This document shows, piece by piece, positions 1-9,447 of a DNA stretch of 22,578 nt. The DNA is from Prorocentrum cordatum (Eukaryota > Sar > Dinophyceae > Prorocentrales > Prorocentraceae). How positions within the stretch are numbered: position 1 is the first letter of the stretch; each line of letters opens with the position of its first letter. The notes under the pieces are model-generated. The model did no database searches and had not been told where the DNA came from. It saw nothing but the letters and a program-made list of their open reading frames with translations. The position numbers and the translations under genes are program-made. The stretch covers positions 405,813-428,390 of the forward strand of contig CAUYUJ010014202.1 in the NCBI GenBank assembly GCA_963575745.1, in the 5' to 3' direction.

Positions 1-440
1 GAATACCTTCCTTGTCGGCCATTGACTGAATTGCGAGAACCTTTCGAGCGAGAGCGTCGTTCCTGAGTTCAGGGGCCTCTCTGGCCATGCCAGGTGCTCT
101 CGGAAGACAGCTTGAGAAACATCGAAAGGGAACCCTTGTCACCGTGTCTGGGCCTCTGCCAGCTTGCCTGAATTGGGAGAAATTCTGGAGCGAGAGCGCC
201 ACTCTTGAGTTCGGGGGCCTCTCTGGCAAGGGCCTCTGCGACTTGAGAAAGTATCGAGCGAGAGTTCTTGTCCTCGCAGTTGGGCCTCCACCAATTTGAC
301 TGAATCATGAGACAGTCTCGAGCGAGAGCGCCGTTTCTGAGTTCGGGGGCCTCTCTGGCCAGGGTGTCTCGGGGTAAATTGTCAGGAAGTATCGAGCGGG
401 AGCTGGTGTCGTCATCGCTGGGCCTCCAAGGCCCACATTA
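1..440. repeat. degenerate ~135-bp tandem repeat, about three units
   Basis: A block built on GAGCGAGAGCG followed by a CTGAGTTC / GGGGCCTCTCTGGCC segment recurs at about 46, 188 and 320. Between these, a second block (AGTATCGAGCG... then TGGGCCTCC) recurs at about 125, 250 and 387, so the higher-order unit is 132-142 bp. Units are diverged and of unequal length. Open frames on both strands here have no recognisable protein and are not called. A partial relative of the unit lies at 5208-5245. Confidence 0.7.
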
Positions 441-541
441 CACTCAAGCCAACGCTCGGGCAGTAGCCTCATTTTCAAAAAAATGTAGCCGGCGTCGAGG
501 CAAGAGCGGGCGGAATCGTTTCTGCTGAACAACAGTGACCA

Positions 542-544
<3 letters not shown>

Positions 545-579
<35 letters not shown>

Positions 580-605
580 GCAGCAGCAGCAGCAGCAGCA
601 ACAGC

Positions 606-651
<46 letters not shown>

Positions 652-704
652 GCAGCAGCAGCAGCAGCAGCAACAACAACAACAACACCTACAACAACAA
701 CAAC
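545..704. repeat. (CAG)n/(CAA)n trinucleotide microsatellite
   Basis: Almost pure CAG then CAA triplets with short CAG re-entries. Reading gives poly-Ala, poly-Thr or poly-Gln on the plus strand and poly-Leu or poly-Cys on the minus strand. There is no flanking protein-like sequence, so this is treated as a simple repeat and not as coding. Confidence 0.95.
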
Positions 705-961
705 GCAAGGACACTCTCTCAGGCCACCCCGGCGGGGCCCGTGGGTGTCCTCGCCCCCGGGGCGAGCGCACTGCCCCAGGCCACACGTTGCAGTTGTTGC
801 CCCGGGGGGGGGGGGGGAGCAACGCGCAACACCTCTGTCATACGCTAACGAAAATCTATATGTGTTTCCGAATCTCCGTTGGCTCCCTTACTGTTCCCCA
901 CGCACTCCTGTGTCCGAAAACCGACCACGCGCCAGCGAGGCCAGCTCCTCCTCCTCATAGG
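705..961. other. GC-rich spacer with a poly-G run inside a small hairpin
   Basis: No gene is visible. A run of 14 G at 804-817 is flanked by GTTGC (796-800) and GCAAC (819-823), giving a short stem with a G-rich loop. A related but stronger structure lies at 3619-3647. Confidence 0.5.
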
Positions 962-3060
962 ACTCCTACGGAATCGCGCAGGACCCTGTAAAGATCCTAT
1001 AGGATCCCTATAGGATTCCTATGGAATCGTGCCGGACCCTGTAAGGATCCTATAGGATCCACCTAGGGTTCCTATGGAATCGTGCAGGACCGTGTAAGGG
1101 TCCTATAGGCTCCCTCCAGGGTTCCTATGGAATCGTGCAGGACCCTGTAAGGATCCTATGGGATCCCTCAAGGGTTCCTATAGAATCGTGCAGGGCCCTG
1201 TAAGGATCCTATAGGATCCCTATAGGGGTCCGATGGAATCGTGCAGGACCCTGTAAAGATCCTACAGGATCCCTCTACGGTTCCTATGGAATCGTGCAGG
1301 ACCCTGTAAGGATCCTATAGGATCCCTCTAGGGTTCCTATGGAATCATGCAAGACCCTGTAAGGATCCTATGGGATCCCTCTAGGGTTCCTATGGAATCG
1401 CGCAGGACCCTGTAAGGATCCTAGAGGTTCCTCTTCTATAGGACTCCCATGGAATCGTGCAGGACCCTGTAAGGTTCCTATAGGACCCCTCTAGGGGTCC
1501 TATGGAATCGTGCAGGACCCTGTAAGGATCCTATAGGATCCCTATAGGATTCCTATGGAGCCGTGCAGGACCCTGTAAGGATCCTATAGGATCCCTATAG
1601 GGGTCCTATGGAATCGTGCAGACCCCTGTAAGGATCCTGTAAGATCCCTAGAGGGTTCCGATGGAATCCTGCAGGGCCCTGTGAGGATCCTATCGGACCT
1701 TTATGAAGGTTCCGATGGAATCCTGTAGGACCCTGTAAGGATCCGATGAGATCCCTATAAGGTTCCTATAGAATCGTGCAGGACCCTGTAAGGATCCTAT
1801 AGGATCCCTCCAGGGTTCCTATGGAATCGTGCAGGACCCTGTAAGGATCCAATAGGATCCCTCTAGGGTTCTTATGGAATCGTGCAGGACCCTGTAAGGA
1901 TCCTAGAGGACCCCATATAGGCTTCCCATAGAATCGTGCAGGACCCTGTAAGGATCCTATATGATCCCTATAAGGTTCCAATGGGAACCTGTTGGGCCCT
2001 GTCAGGATTCTAGAAGATCCCTCTAGGGATCCGATGGAATCGTGCAGGACCCTGTAAGGATCCTATAGGATCCCTCTAGGATTCCTATGGAAACGTGCAG
2101 GATTCTGTAAGGATCCTATGGGATCCCTCTGAGGTTCCGATGGAATCGTGCAAGACCCTGTAAGGATCCTACAGGTTCCTCCTTATAGCACTCCTATGGA
2201 ATCATGCAGGACCCTGTAAGGATCCTATAGGATTCCTTTAGGATTCCTATGGAATCGTGCAGGACCCTGCACGGACCCTATAGGATCCCTCTAGGATTCC
2301 TATGGAACCGTGCAGGACCCTGTAAGGATCCTATAGGATCCCTATAGGGTTCCTACAGAATCGTGCAGGACCCTGTAAGGATCCTATAGGAAACCTATAG
2401 AGTTCCGATGGAATCCTGCAGGGCCCTGTGAGGATCCTATCGGATCCCTATAGGGTTCCGATGGAATCCTGTAGGACCCTGTAAGGATCCTATAAGACCC
2501 CGTATAGGATTCTTATAGAATCGTGCAAGACCCTGTACGGATCCTATGGGATCCCTATAGGGTTCCTATGAGATCGTGCAGGACCCTGTTAAGGATCCTA
2601 TTGGGATCCCTATAGGGTTCCTATGGGTAAGCATCCTATAGGATCCCTCCAGGGTTCCTGTGGAATCGCGCAGGACCCTGTAAGGATCCTATAGAACCCC
2701 TCTAGGGTCCCGATGGAGTCGTGCAGGACCCTGTAAGGATCCTATAGGATCCCTATAGGATTCCGATGGAACCGTGCAGGACTCTGTAAGGATCCTATGG
2801 GATCCCTATAAGGTGTTCCTATGGAATCGTGCAGGACCCTGTAAAGATCCGATAGGTTCCTTCTTATAGAACTCCGATGGAATCGTGCAGGACCCTGTAA
2901 GGATCCTACAGGTTCCGCCTTATAGGACTCCGATGGAATCGTGCAGGACCCTGTAAGGATCCTATGGGATCCCTATTGGATTCCGAGGGAACCGTGCAGG
3001 ACCCTGTAAGGATCCTATAGGCTCCCTCTACGGTTCCGATGGAATCGTGCAGGACCCTGC
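962..3060. repeat. 53-bp satellite array, about 39 units
   Basis: The unit begins GGAATCGTGCAGGACCCTGT and continues with AAGGATCC-TATAGGATCC-CTCTAGGGTTCCTAT. Successive starts are 53 bp apart in the clean part (for example 1023 to 1076). Many units contain GGATCCTATAGGATCC, a perfect 16-bp palindrome with two BamHI-type sites. Units differ by point changes and small indels, most often in the segment after the palindrome. Some units carry an alternative CTTCTTATAGGACTCC-like segment (near 1430, 2180, 2860 and 2910). It is a minisatellite/satellite, not a gene. Confidence 0.95.
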
Positions 3061-3472
3061 AGAGGGGTGTGCCAAAATGATCCCCGAGAGGGGTGTGCCA
3101 TAATGAAGCCTCCGAGGAGCTCTCTGTGGAGCCAGGGCCACGATCCTCGAGAGGGGTGTGCCGAAATAAAGCCTCGGTGGAGTTCCCTGTGGAGCCAGGG
3201 CCACGATCCGTGAAAGGGGCGCGCCGAAATCAAAGTTCGGTGGAGCTCCCTGTGGGGCCAGGGCCACGATCCTCGAGAGGGGTGTGCCGAAATGGAGCCT
3301 CGGTGGAGCCCCCTGTGGGGCCAGGGCCACGATCCTTGAGAGGGGTGCGCCGAAACCAAGCTTCGGTGGAGCTCACTGAGCCACGATCCTCGAGAGGGGT
3401 GTGCCCAAATCAAACCTCGGTGGAGCTCCCTGTGGGGCCAGGGCCACGATCCGTGAGAGGGGTGCGCCCTTT
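3061..3472. repeat. 63-bp tandem repeat, seven or so units
   Basis: Units start at GAGAGGGGTGTGCC at about 3087, 3149, 3212, 3275, 3338, 3392 and 3455. Spacing is 62-63 bp apart from one 9-bp deletion (54 bp). The unit carries a GGTGGAGCTCCCTGTGG segment and a GCCAGGGCCACGATCC segment. Since 63 is divisible by three, both strands stay open as 21-residue repeats. I see no protein family, and treat the openness as a by-product of period length. The array directly follows the 53-bp satellite. Confidence 0.85.
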
Positions 3473-3928
<456 letters not shown>

Positions 3929-4298
3929 AATCATTATAAGACTGTTCGCTCTTATTTGCCCACGCCTCATTCAAAACGAGTTCCCCACACACTCGATACC
4001 TCCCTTTTCGTTTTCGATCACACCCCCTGTGGGGGGATTATTTCTCCTTGCGGGGGGCGGCGGGCTTAGACAGGCGGGCAAACTTGAACGGGTGGACAAT
4101 CCTTCGTGGGCGTACATGTGCCCGCCGTTGGAAATGGTGTGGGCCCTGCAAAAAGAGGAGGGGGAGAACGAAGGAGAGTGGAGCAGTGCAGAGAATGGCC
4201 AGGTGAACCACGAAGCCGCCTCGGGATAAATGGGGGCGACCCAGCTGACTGGGGTCGCCCTGACGGTGCGGCCAGGTGCCAGCACCGCGCGCAAGAGT
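3929..4298 (-). other. probable 3' flank of the retroelement tail; contains a hairpin
   Basis: This lies downstream, on the minus strand, of the retroelement fragment ending at 4299, and runs to the CAA tract. No further protein similarity is visible. GGGCGACCC at 4234-4242 and GGGTCGCCC at 4252-4260 form a perfect 9-bp stem with a 9-nt loop. Non-LTR elements often carry a 3' hairpin that their RT recognises; whether this is one is inference. Confidence 0.35.
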
Positions 4299-4911
4299 TC
4301 ACGCGGCCGGCGCGGGCCGTGAGTCCGAAACTGGGGCACATTCGAACAACAACGCGCCACGCAGGCCATCGGCCTCGGCCCCAGGACCCACGGCCCCAAC
4401 CCGCGGAGGCACCTGCTGGGAGCCCACGGACTCACGAGCAAAATCCGCTGACACGTCGGCCAGCAACAAAGTGCCTAAGACCTCTCCCGTCTTAGGATGT
4501 CGGCCCTTCTGGGCGTTCTCGAGCAGCCTCTGGAGGCGATCCCGCTCCGCCCGACTCCCCGACGTCAAAGCCCCAGTCCCGCCCCCCTTGCACGCACGCA
4601 CCAGGCGGACCGAGAGCCGCTGCGGGCGCACCGCGTGCGCTCCACATCGCGTGCAAATAAGCACGCGCCCTGACATTTGCACGAGGTGGCCAGGCCCTGG
4701 AGTTCGGGGATCACAGAGACGGGCACACAAGGACTTGAGAGAGGAAAGGGTGGTGGCCTGCCTCCAACAAATTTTGCAACCGAAAGCTCCTTCCGGTAAG
4801 CCGGCAAAAACATACGTGGGTTTGCTCGCGCGCCTGGCTCTGGGGGCTGGCGCAAGGGGCTCCAGGAGGGAAAACGCCAGGGGAAAAGGAGGGAAGAGGG
4901 GGGCGGTTGAT
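4299..4911 (-). pseudogene. 5'-truncated tail of a non-LTR retroelement (Cys-rich C-terminus)
   Basis: The minus frame is open from a TAA near 4912 to a stop at 4299. It holds KPTYVF...GCKIC (from about 4823) followed by GHLVQMSG, LICTRCGA, a later Cys, and GRHPKTGEV near 4495. The same order occurs at the C-terminus of the large retroelement ORF at 6455-8887: KPHVWGW...QCSEC, LGHR, FLCVCQKC, ACK, GLHPKRPGV. Sequence identity is low but the spacing of Cys pairs and the HPK tail agree, so it is probably a related element. RT and RNase H are absent. No convincing start codon exists. The upstream edge is a polypurine (plus strand) tract beginning at about 4914. Assignment to this family rests on comparison within this window; a free-standing zinc-ribbon gene is less likely. 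Confidence 0.55.
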
Positions 4912-4913
4912 TA

Positions 4914-5195
4914 GAGGCAGAAAGAGAGGGAGAGAGAGAGAGAGAGAAAACAAAAAAAGAGGTAGAGAAAAAGATAGAGAGAGAGGTGTGAGAGAGAGAG
5001 AGAGAGAGAAAACGAAAGAAAGAAATAAAGAAAGAAAGAGGGAGGGAGGAGGCAGGAGAGGGGAGGAAGAAGGGAGGAGAGAGAGGAGGGAGAGGGGATA
5101 GGGCAGAGAGGCATAAGGATGAGGGAAGAGAGGAGGGAGAGAGAAGGGAGGAGAGGAGGAGGGAGGAGGGAGAGGGAGGAGGAGCAGGAAGGTGA
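4914..5195. repeat. purine tract, (GA)n grading into GGA/GGGA
   Basis: The plus strand is nearly all A and G for about 280 bases, with GAGAGA runs at 4930-5010 and GGA/GGGA words later. Open frames rich in Arg/Glu (plus) or Ser/Leu/Pro (minus) are simple-repeat artefacts. Confidence 0.9.
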
Positions 5196-5362
5196 GAGCG
5201 TGAACGTTCGAGGAAGTACTAGGCGAAAGCGCCGTTCCTGAATGAAGGCTCGGGCGGGAGCCCACGACGGGCGGGCGATCCCCTGACGGACGGGCCGGGC
5301 GGGCGGGACATTCAAGCAGGATGCCTGAGCATGGCGAAAGCGCGATTTAATCGAGTCCTTGG
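5196..5362. other. spacer with a partial copy of the repeat at the left edge
   Basis: GGAAGTACTAGGCGAAAGCGCCGTTCCTGA at about 5211-5240 resembles the GAAGTATCGAGCGAGAGCGCCGTTTCTGA type units at 1-440. No gene is visible. Confidence 0.4.
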
Positions 5363-5616
5363 CGGGGAGGAGGAGGAGGAGGAGGAGGAGGAGGAGGAGG
5401 AGGAGGAGGAGGAGGAGGAGGAGGAGAATCAGGGAAAGGAGTAGGAGGCCGAGGAAGAGGAGGAGGAGGAGAGGAGGAGTAGGTGAGGGAGGAGGAGGAT
5501 GAAGGTAGGAGGAGGAGGGAGGAGGGGGAGGAGAGGAGGAGGGGAGGAGGAGGAGGATGAGGAGGTAGGAGGGATGAGGAGAAGGAGGAGGAGGAGGAGG
5601 AGGAGGAGGAGGAGGA
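5363..5616. repeat. (GGA)n microsatellite, 3' side of the large retroelement
   Basis: Pure GGA triplets at 5363-5424 and 5590-5616 with imperfect GGA/GGGA sequence between. On the minus strand it reads (TCC)n and is joined directly to the poly(A) that ends the retroelement. Confidence 0.95.
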
Positions 5617-5626
5617 TTTTTTTTTT

Positions 5627-6454
5627 GCATGGGGCCATGCTGCAGCCCACGTACACCGCTCAGGGTGGGCGAGGCCCTGAGGGGGCAGCCGCGCCGAAAC
5701 AACTGTACGGACGGTCGGCTCGGAAACCAGCGAGGGGTGGGTGTGCCTGGGCGTTCCGCGAGACCAGGCAGCAGAGACCCACCCCTGGGTGGCCCCTCAC
5801 AGGCACACAGGGCCCAAGGGGGCCCTGCTACACCTGGACGGGGGCCGACGGCGCGCCAGGCACAGTGCCACAGCCCTCGGCCAGAGGGGAAAACGGGCCC
5901 ACGACAGGTGACCGCCTAAAGGACCGCCAGAGTTAGGCGGAGGCGCCACCATCAGGAGCCCCTTGCCCTCGACTGCACAAGAGGACAAGCGGCGAGTGGC
6001 GGGCAAACAAGTGCTGGCGTCAGGAGCGGAGCCCCAGACACGCACCACAGAAAGAAAAAAGGGGGCGAAAGCCCACGGGCACCGTGCGGCCCTACACGAA
6101 ACGCGTACGCGCACGCACACGCCCGGGCACGGGCCAGCGAGGGGCGAGGGCAAACCACAGCCCTAGCGCCCTCCCATATGCATCACTGCGCGCATCTTCC
6201 CCCTGAAGCGGGGTGCCTGGCATGCGTGCGGCACGGAAGACGCGCAAGACACACTGGCCAACAAAAGGACGACGAGGCCTGCCCCAGGTGCTGTAGCACC
6301 TGGACGACACGACCACGCCCCAGATGAAAACCGAAACACACGCGAGACAAAAAACAAAAAACGACCTCCCACAAAAGGACGGCGGGACCTCCAGCCCCTG
6401 GTGCAGCCAGCGCCAGGACGACTGGAGGCCACACCCCAAATGTGGGACTAGGTC
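5627..6454 (-). other. 3' UTR of the retroelement, with hairpin and a ~110-bp duplication
   Basis: This GC-rich stretch lies between the ORF stop and the poly(A). CCAGGTGCT (6284-6292) and AGCACCTGG (6295-6303) form a perfect 9-bp stem. The stretch around 6262-6325 (ACAAAAGGACGACG ... CCCCAGATG) is repeated in diverged form at about 6371-6440 (ACAAAAGGACGGCG ... CCCCAAATG). Open frames here overlap in several phases without recognisable domains and are not called. Confidence 0.5.
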
Positions 6455-8887
6455 CTAGAAAAGACAGACCGTGTCAAGATCAACAGTGACCCCAGGCCGC
6501 TTCGGGTGGAGCCCGCGTTGCAACTTGACCCACGGATTGTTATGCGCCTTTATATCCTCGGGCTTGCAGGCCTTGGCCAGGTTGGCCAAGCGGCCACCCG
6601 AAGTCATGTAGTTGCACTTCTGGCAGACGCACAAAAAAGAACCATCCGAGCAGTCTATGACGGCGCAGCGGTGGCCCAGAGATCTGAGCACAGCGGGCTG
6701 AACCCTCAAGGCAAGAGTGCAAGAGCCACCCTCTGGCCTGGCGAGGGGAGAGCCCCGCTTCCCTCGGAGACATTCAGAACACTGCCAAAACTTGCCAGCC
6801 CACCCCCAAACGTGGGGCTTGGATTCCTTCTTGGCCGAGGGGCCCTTAACAGCAGGCACGCGGTCCGCGTTGGGACCCAACTCAAGCTTAGGCCAAGAAG
6901 GCAAAACTTTGGCAGCAAGTCGGGCCACCGCCTTAGCAACCGCGATACTCCGATCAAGACCCTCGGACTCCGACGGAGAAGGCATAGGATGCAAGGCAAG
7001 CGCGGCCTTGGCGGCCTCATCGGCCCAGGCGTTTCCCTGGCGGAGGTACCTGTCCCAGGGATCATCAGCGGACTCGATGTCGAGGTGAGCCTTGACCTTG
7101 GCAACCGTGATCTTCGGCCAGTGCTCACGCACGAATTGGGCGATTCCTGAAAACATCCTTTTGGCAGAACACTGTTCAGCCCACGGGAGGTCCGAAAATT
7201 CCACAACATTGAGACAGTCCGAATAGATCGTACTAGGACCTGTGGTCCACTGCACCGAAATAGAAAAAGCAAAGAATTCAGCCGCCTGGGGCGTTTGCGG
7301 GCACGGGGCCCACACAGGCCCAAGGACACGAACAATCTGCTTCAAAGTATTCCTACAAACCAGGGTGAAGGCCCAGGCAGCTCGGTTTAATTCGCGTACA
7401 ACACTTCGAGAACACGACCCGTCGACGAATATGTCGCCCTCGAAGGCGTATGACTCCAGGTCCGCGGGCCCCCCTTCCAGCCATTGAACCTCGACTCCTC
7501 CAGAACACTTGGCGCCTGGAGAGGTATCCCCAGGGTGCGGAAAGATCCCGTAGCACGCCAAGAGATCATCCGACTCCGAAGCCCATTTCTGCACTTTGTC
7601 CGTGACGCACTCGTCCCGAATGTCGGACACACTCGGGCACAGCCACAACCGATGCCTTAGCGTGTCAACTGCGCCACCGCACAGTGGGCAGCTCGTAGAC
7701 GGCAATATATAACCTAAGCTGGCGGCACGGTCTCGAGTATAAATGGCCTGGCAGGTGAGCGCACGCATACAGCCTTTCTCGAAAGGCGAGTATCTGGCGG
7801 AGTTCAGATACGCAAACGCTCCGTCGACACAAGCCCGACCATCCAAGTTGAACCTAGCTCCCAAGTCCCACTCGAGAGTCCTACGGACCGCGGCCCTGAG
7901 AAGGTTTTTAACCAGCCTAGGGGAGAACTCAGTGAGAACAACCTTAAGCCCAGTGTCCGTGACCAAAGTGGCGAAGCTGGGCATGCTCCACGAGATCCTC
8001 TCCAGAGACTTCCTAAGGGCACTGACAGGGCCCCCAACACTCCTCCACAGTGGGCTTTCACGAGAAAAAACAGAGGTCCACGCCTCATTCATTTCGGGGA
8101 GCGTCAGAGCGTGACGGTAGAGGCCCAGATGGGAGGTCCACAACTCTTTCGACCACCTCACAATAGGCGACACGGCAGAGTACCACGTCGGGTCTTGATG
8201 AGCCAACAACAAGGTAGTGAGGCTTCGGCCCTTGGCCGAAGGCTGCAGCACAGAGCCAGCGAGCTTCCTAATCTGCCAGAGTTCGTGATCTGACACCCCG
8301 TAGACCTCGGAGCCATACAGGGTGGAGCTGAGAGCCCCCGAGGCCCACACGGCTTTCGAGACCCTAACCCCGACGGTGGGACGGATCCGCGCCAGCCTCT
8401 TCGTGAACGCCCGCGCCTTAATCTCCCTGACTTTTTGCTTGCTAGAGCGCCCCTTGAGGCGCCTAGGGCGGCCGACCGCGTCGTCCACTCCCAGATTAGC
8501 AGAGGCCGCGACCACCGGTCCAGCCAGCCCGCCGAGTCTCCGACCGAGCTGCAGGGCCAACTTGCGCGAGGAACAGATCAGCGATCGCTTCCCTTCCTCC
8601 CGATTGACTATGGCCCCGACCCCTTCCTCAAACACACTGATGAGGCGCTCCGCGCTCGGCGGCAAGTTCTTCAAAATATGCTCTGACGTGCCAGTGCACG
8701 ATAAACCCGAGTCGTCGATGTACAACTTGAAATGAACCTGCGACGGCAACGAGACCAGATCAAGCGCCTGGATAGAATAAACTCGGATCAGTGTCGTCGC
8801 GAAGGGACAGCCAGCAACGATCCCACGACGGGCCCAGTAGGGCCCGTCCACAAAGCCCGAGAGCCCGAAGAACCGAGGCTGAAGGTA
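6455..8887 (-). CDS. partial RT / RNase H / zinc-finger polyprotein of a non-LTR retroelement
   Basis: About 810 codons without a stop or frameshift. The open frame continues upstream to 9205, but those first 106 residues are only poly-Leu/poly-Pro encoded by the GGA tract, so I start at the end of the tract. Residue numbers below count from 9205. A partial RT has RGIVAGCP (127-134) and the catalytic YIDD box (162-165); the fingers and earlier motifs are lost. A long connector follows, then a CPLC...H...C zinc knuckle (C506, C509, H518, C523). RNase H has D595 (FVDGS), E643, D663 (YSDC), H707 and D729 (GNAWADEAA), so its catalytic set is complete. A Cys-rich tail has C809-x2-C812, C861-x2-C864 and C880. 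The family role is copying element RNA into DNA at a nicked target. The lack of decay in the remaining ORF suggests a fairly young insertion, but without an endonuclease domain and the RT N-terminus it cannot be autonomous. Confidence 0.85.
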   Translation of the reverse strand, partial: YLQPRFFGLSGFVDGPYWARRGIVAGCPFATTLIRVYSIQALDLVSLPSQVHFKLYIDDSGLSCTGTSEHILKNLPPSAERLISVFEEGVGAIVNREEGKRSLICSSRKLALQLGRRLGGLAGPVVAASANLGVDDAVGRPRRLKGRSSKQKVREIKARAFTKRLARIRPTVGVRVSKAVWASGALSSTLYGSEVYGVSDHELWQIRKLAGSVLQPSAKGRSLTTLLLAHQDPTWYSAVSPIVRWSKELWTSHLGLYRHALTLPEMNEAWTSVFSRESPLWRSVGGPVSALRKSLERISWSMPSFATLVTDTGLKVVLTEFSPRLVKNLLRAAVRRTLEWDLGARFNLDGRACVDGAFAYLNSARYSPFEKGCMRALTCQAIYTRDRAASLGYILPSTSCPLCGGAVDTLRHRLWLCPSVSDIRDECVTDKVQKWASESDDLLACYGIFPHPGDTSPGAKCSGGVEVQWLEGGPADLESYAFEGDIFVDGSCSRSVVRELNRAAWAFTLVCRNTLKQIVRVLGPVWAPCPQTPQAAEFFAFSISVQWTTGPSTIYSDCLNVVEFSDLPWAEQCSAKRMFSGIAQFVREHWPKITVAKVKAHLDIESADDPWDRYLRQGNAWADEAAKAALALHPMPSPSESEGLDRSIAVAKAVARLAAKVLPSWPKLELGPNADRVPAVKGPSAKKESKPHVWGWAGKFWQCSECLRGKRGSPLARPEGGSCTLALRVQPAVLRSLGHRCAVIDCSDGSFLCVCQKCNYMTSGGRLANLAKACKPEDIKAHNNPWVKLQRGLHPKRPGVTVDLDTVCLF

Positions 8888-9130
8888 CGGGGGAGGGGGA
8901 GGAGGAGGAGGAGGAGGAGGAGGAGGAGGAGGAGGAGGCGGAGGCGGAGGAGGAGGAGGAGGAGGAGGAGGGAAAGGAGGAGGGGAAGGAGGAGGAGGAG
9001 GAGGAGGAGGAGGGGTGGAAGGGAGGAGGAATGAGGGGTGAGGAAAGAGGAGAGAGCGGAGGAGGAGGAGGAGGAGGAAGAGGAGGAGGTGAAGGAGGAG
9101 GAGGAGGAGGCGGAGGAGGAGGAGGAGGAC
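8888..9130. repeat. (GGA)n microsatellite between two retrocopies
   Basis: Pure and near-pure GGA triplets, with AGGCGG and GGGAAA interruptions, between the 5' edge of the retroelement and the 3' side of the WWE-like retropseudogene. On the minus strand the last bases before the RT sequence read CCCCCGTACCTTCAG, which also fits an intron acceptor. Confidence 0.95.
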
Positions 9131-9447
9131 AAGCGCACGGTTTGTGGGGTGCTTCGAGTCGAATCGGAATCGGCTCGCAGCGGCGGTTGGAATGCGCAAT
9201 GGCATCCGCCATCAAATCAGTGAGAAATCCGCCTGCCCTCAGGGGGTCTTTCACGCCTCACCAAACAAGACCAGAGAAGCGCCAGAGGTGGCTCGTCTAC
9301 CTGATCGCAGAATCAGAGCATTCGCAAAGGCATACTCTGTCAATATGATTGCAGCCTGCGGCCTGCGACCTTCGCACAGACAACACACTTTCAGCTCCAT
9401 CGATCGAGGAGCCAGGCACGTGCGGCGGCCAGAGGAACGGGCCGCCT
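9131..9447 (-). other. putative 3' flank of the WWE-like retropseudogene
   Basis: This lies between the stop at 9448 and the GGA tract. A 66-codon frame (9251-9451) overlaps the upstream stop as ATGA and includes the short motif KVCCLCEG. It has no family I recognise and may just be a shifted continuation of the broken gene. No poly(A) is seen at the tract junction. Confidence 0.35.

Larger units (their letters stand above)
5617..8887 (-). mobile_element. 5'-truncated non-LTR retrotransposon inserted between (TCC)n tracts
   Basis: On the minus strand the element runs from a break inside the RT domain at about 8887, through the RNase H and zinc regions, to a stop at 6455, an ~830-nt 3' UTR, and ten A residues (T run at 5617-5626). 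Both ends are joined to (TCC)n: 8888-9130 at the 5' end and 5363-5616 at the 3' end. Loss of the 5' part and a terminal poly(A) are the usual marks of target-primed reverse transcription. There are no LTRs or integrase. I could not identify a target-site duplication, which would be invisible in TCC repeats. An alternative is that the upstream pyrimidine tract is an intron acceptor. Confidence 0.7.

Noticed and set aside
461-480. AGTAGCCTCATTTTCAAAA as a plus-strand spliced-leader relic
   Set aside because: It needs a 2-bp insertion and a 3-bp deletion to align and has no gene downstream, only a CAG tract.
962-3060. CRISPR array
   Set aside because: There is no repeat/unique-spacer alternation: the whole 53-bp unit repeats, and the setting is eukaryotic.
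3064-3085. GTGCCAAAATGATCCCCGA as a second minus-strand spliced-leader relic
   Set aside because: It is one variant of the 63-bp repeat unit (others read GTGCCGAAAT). The match is limited to GCCAAAATG and is by chance.
8888-9205. First 106 residues of the RT-containing frame as a real poly-Leu/poly-Pro N-terminus
   Set aside because: They are encoded by the GGA tract and its edge, with no RT-family counterpart, so the frame was started at the tract border.
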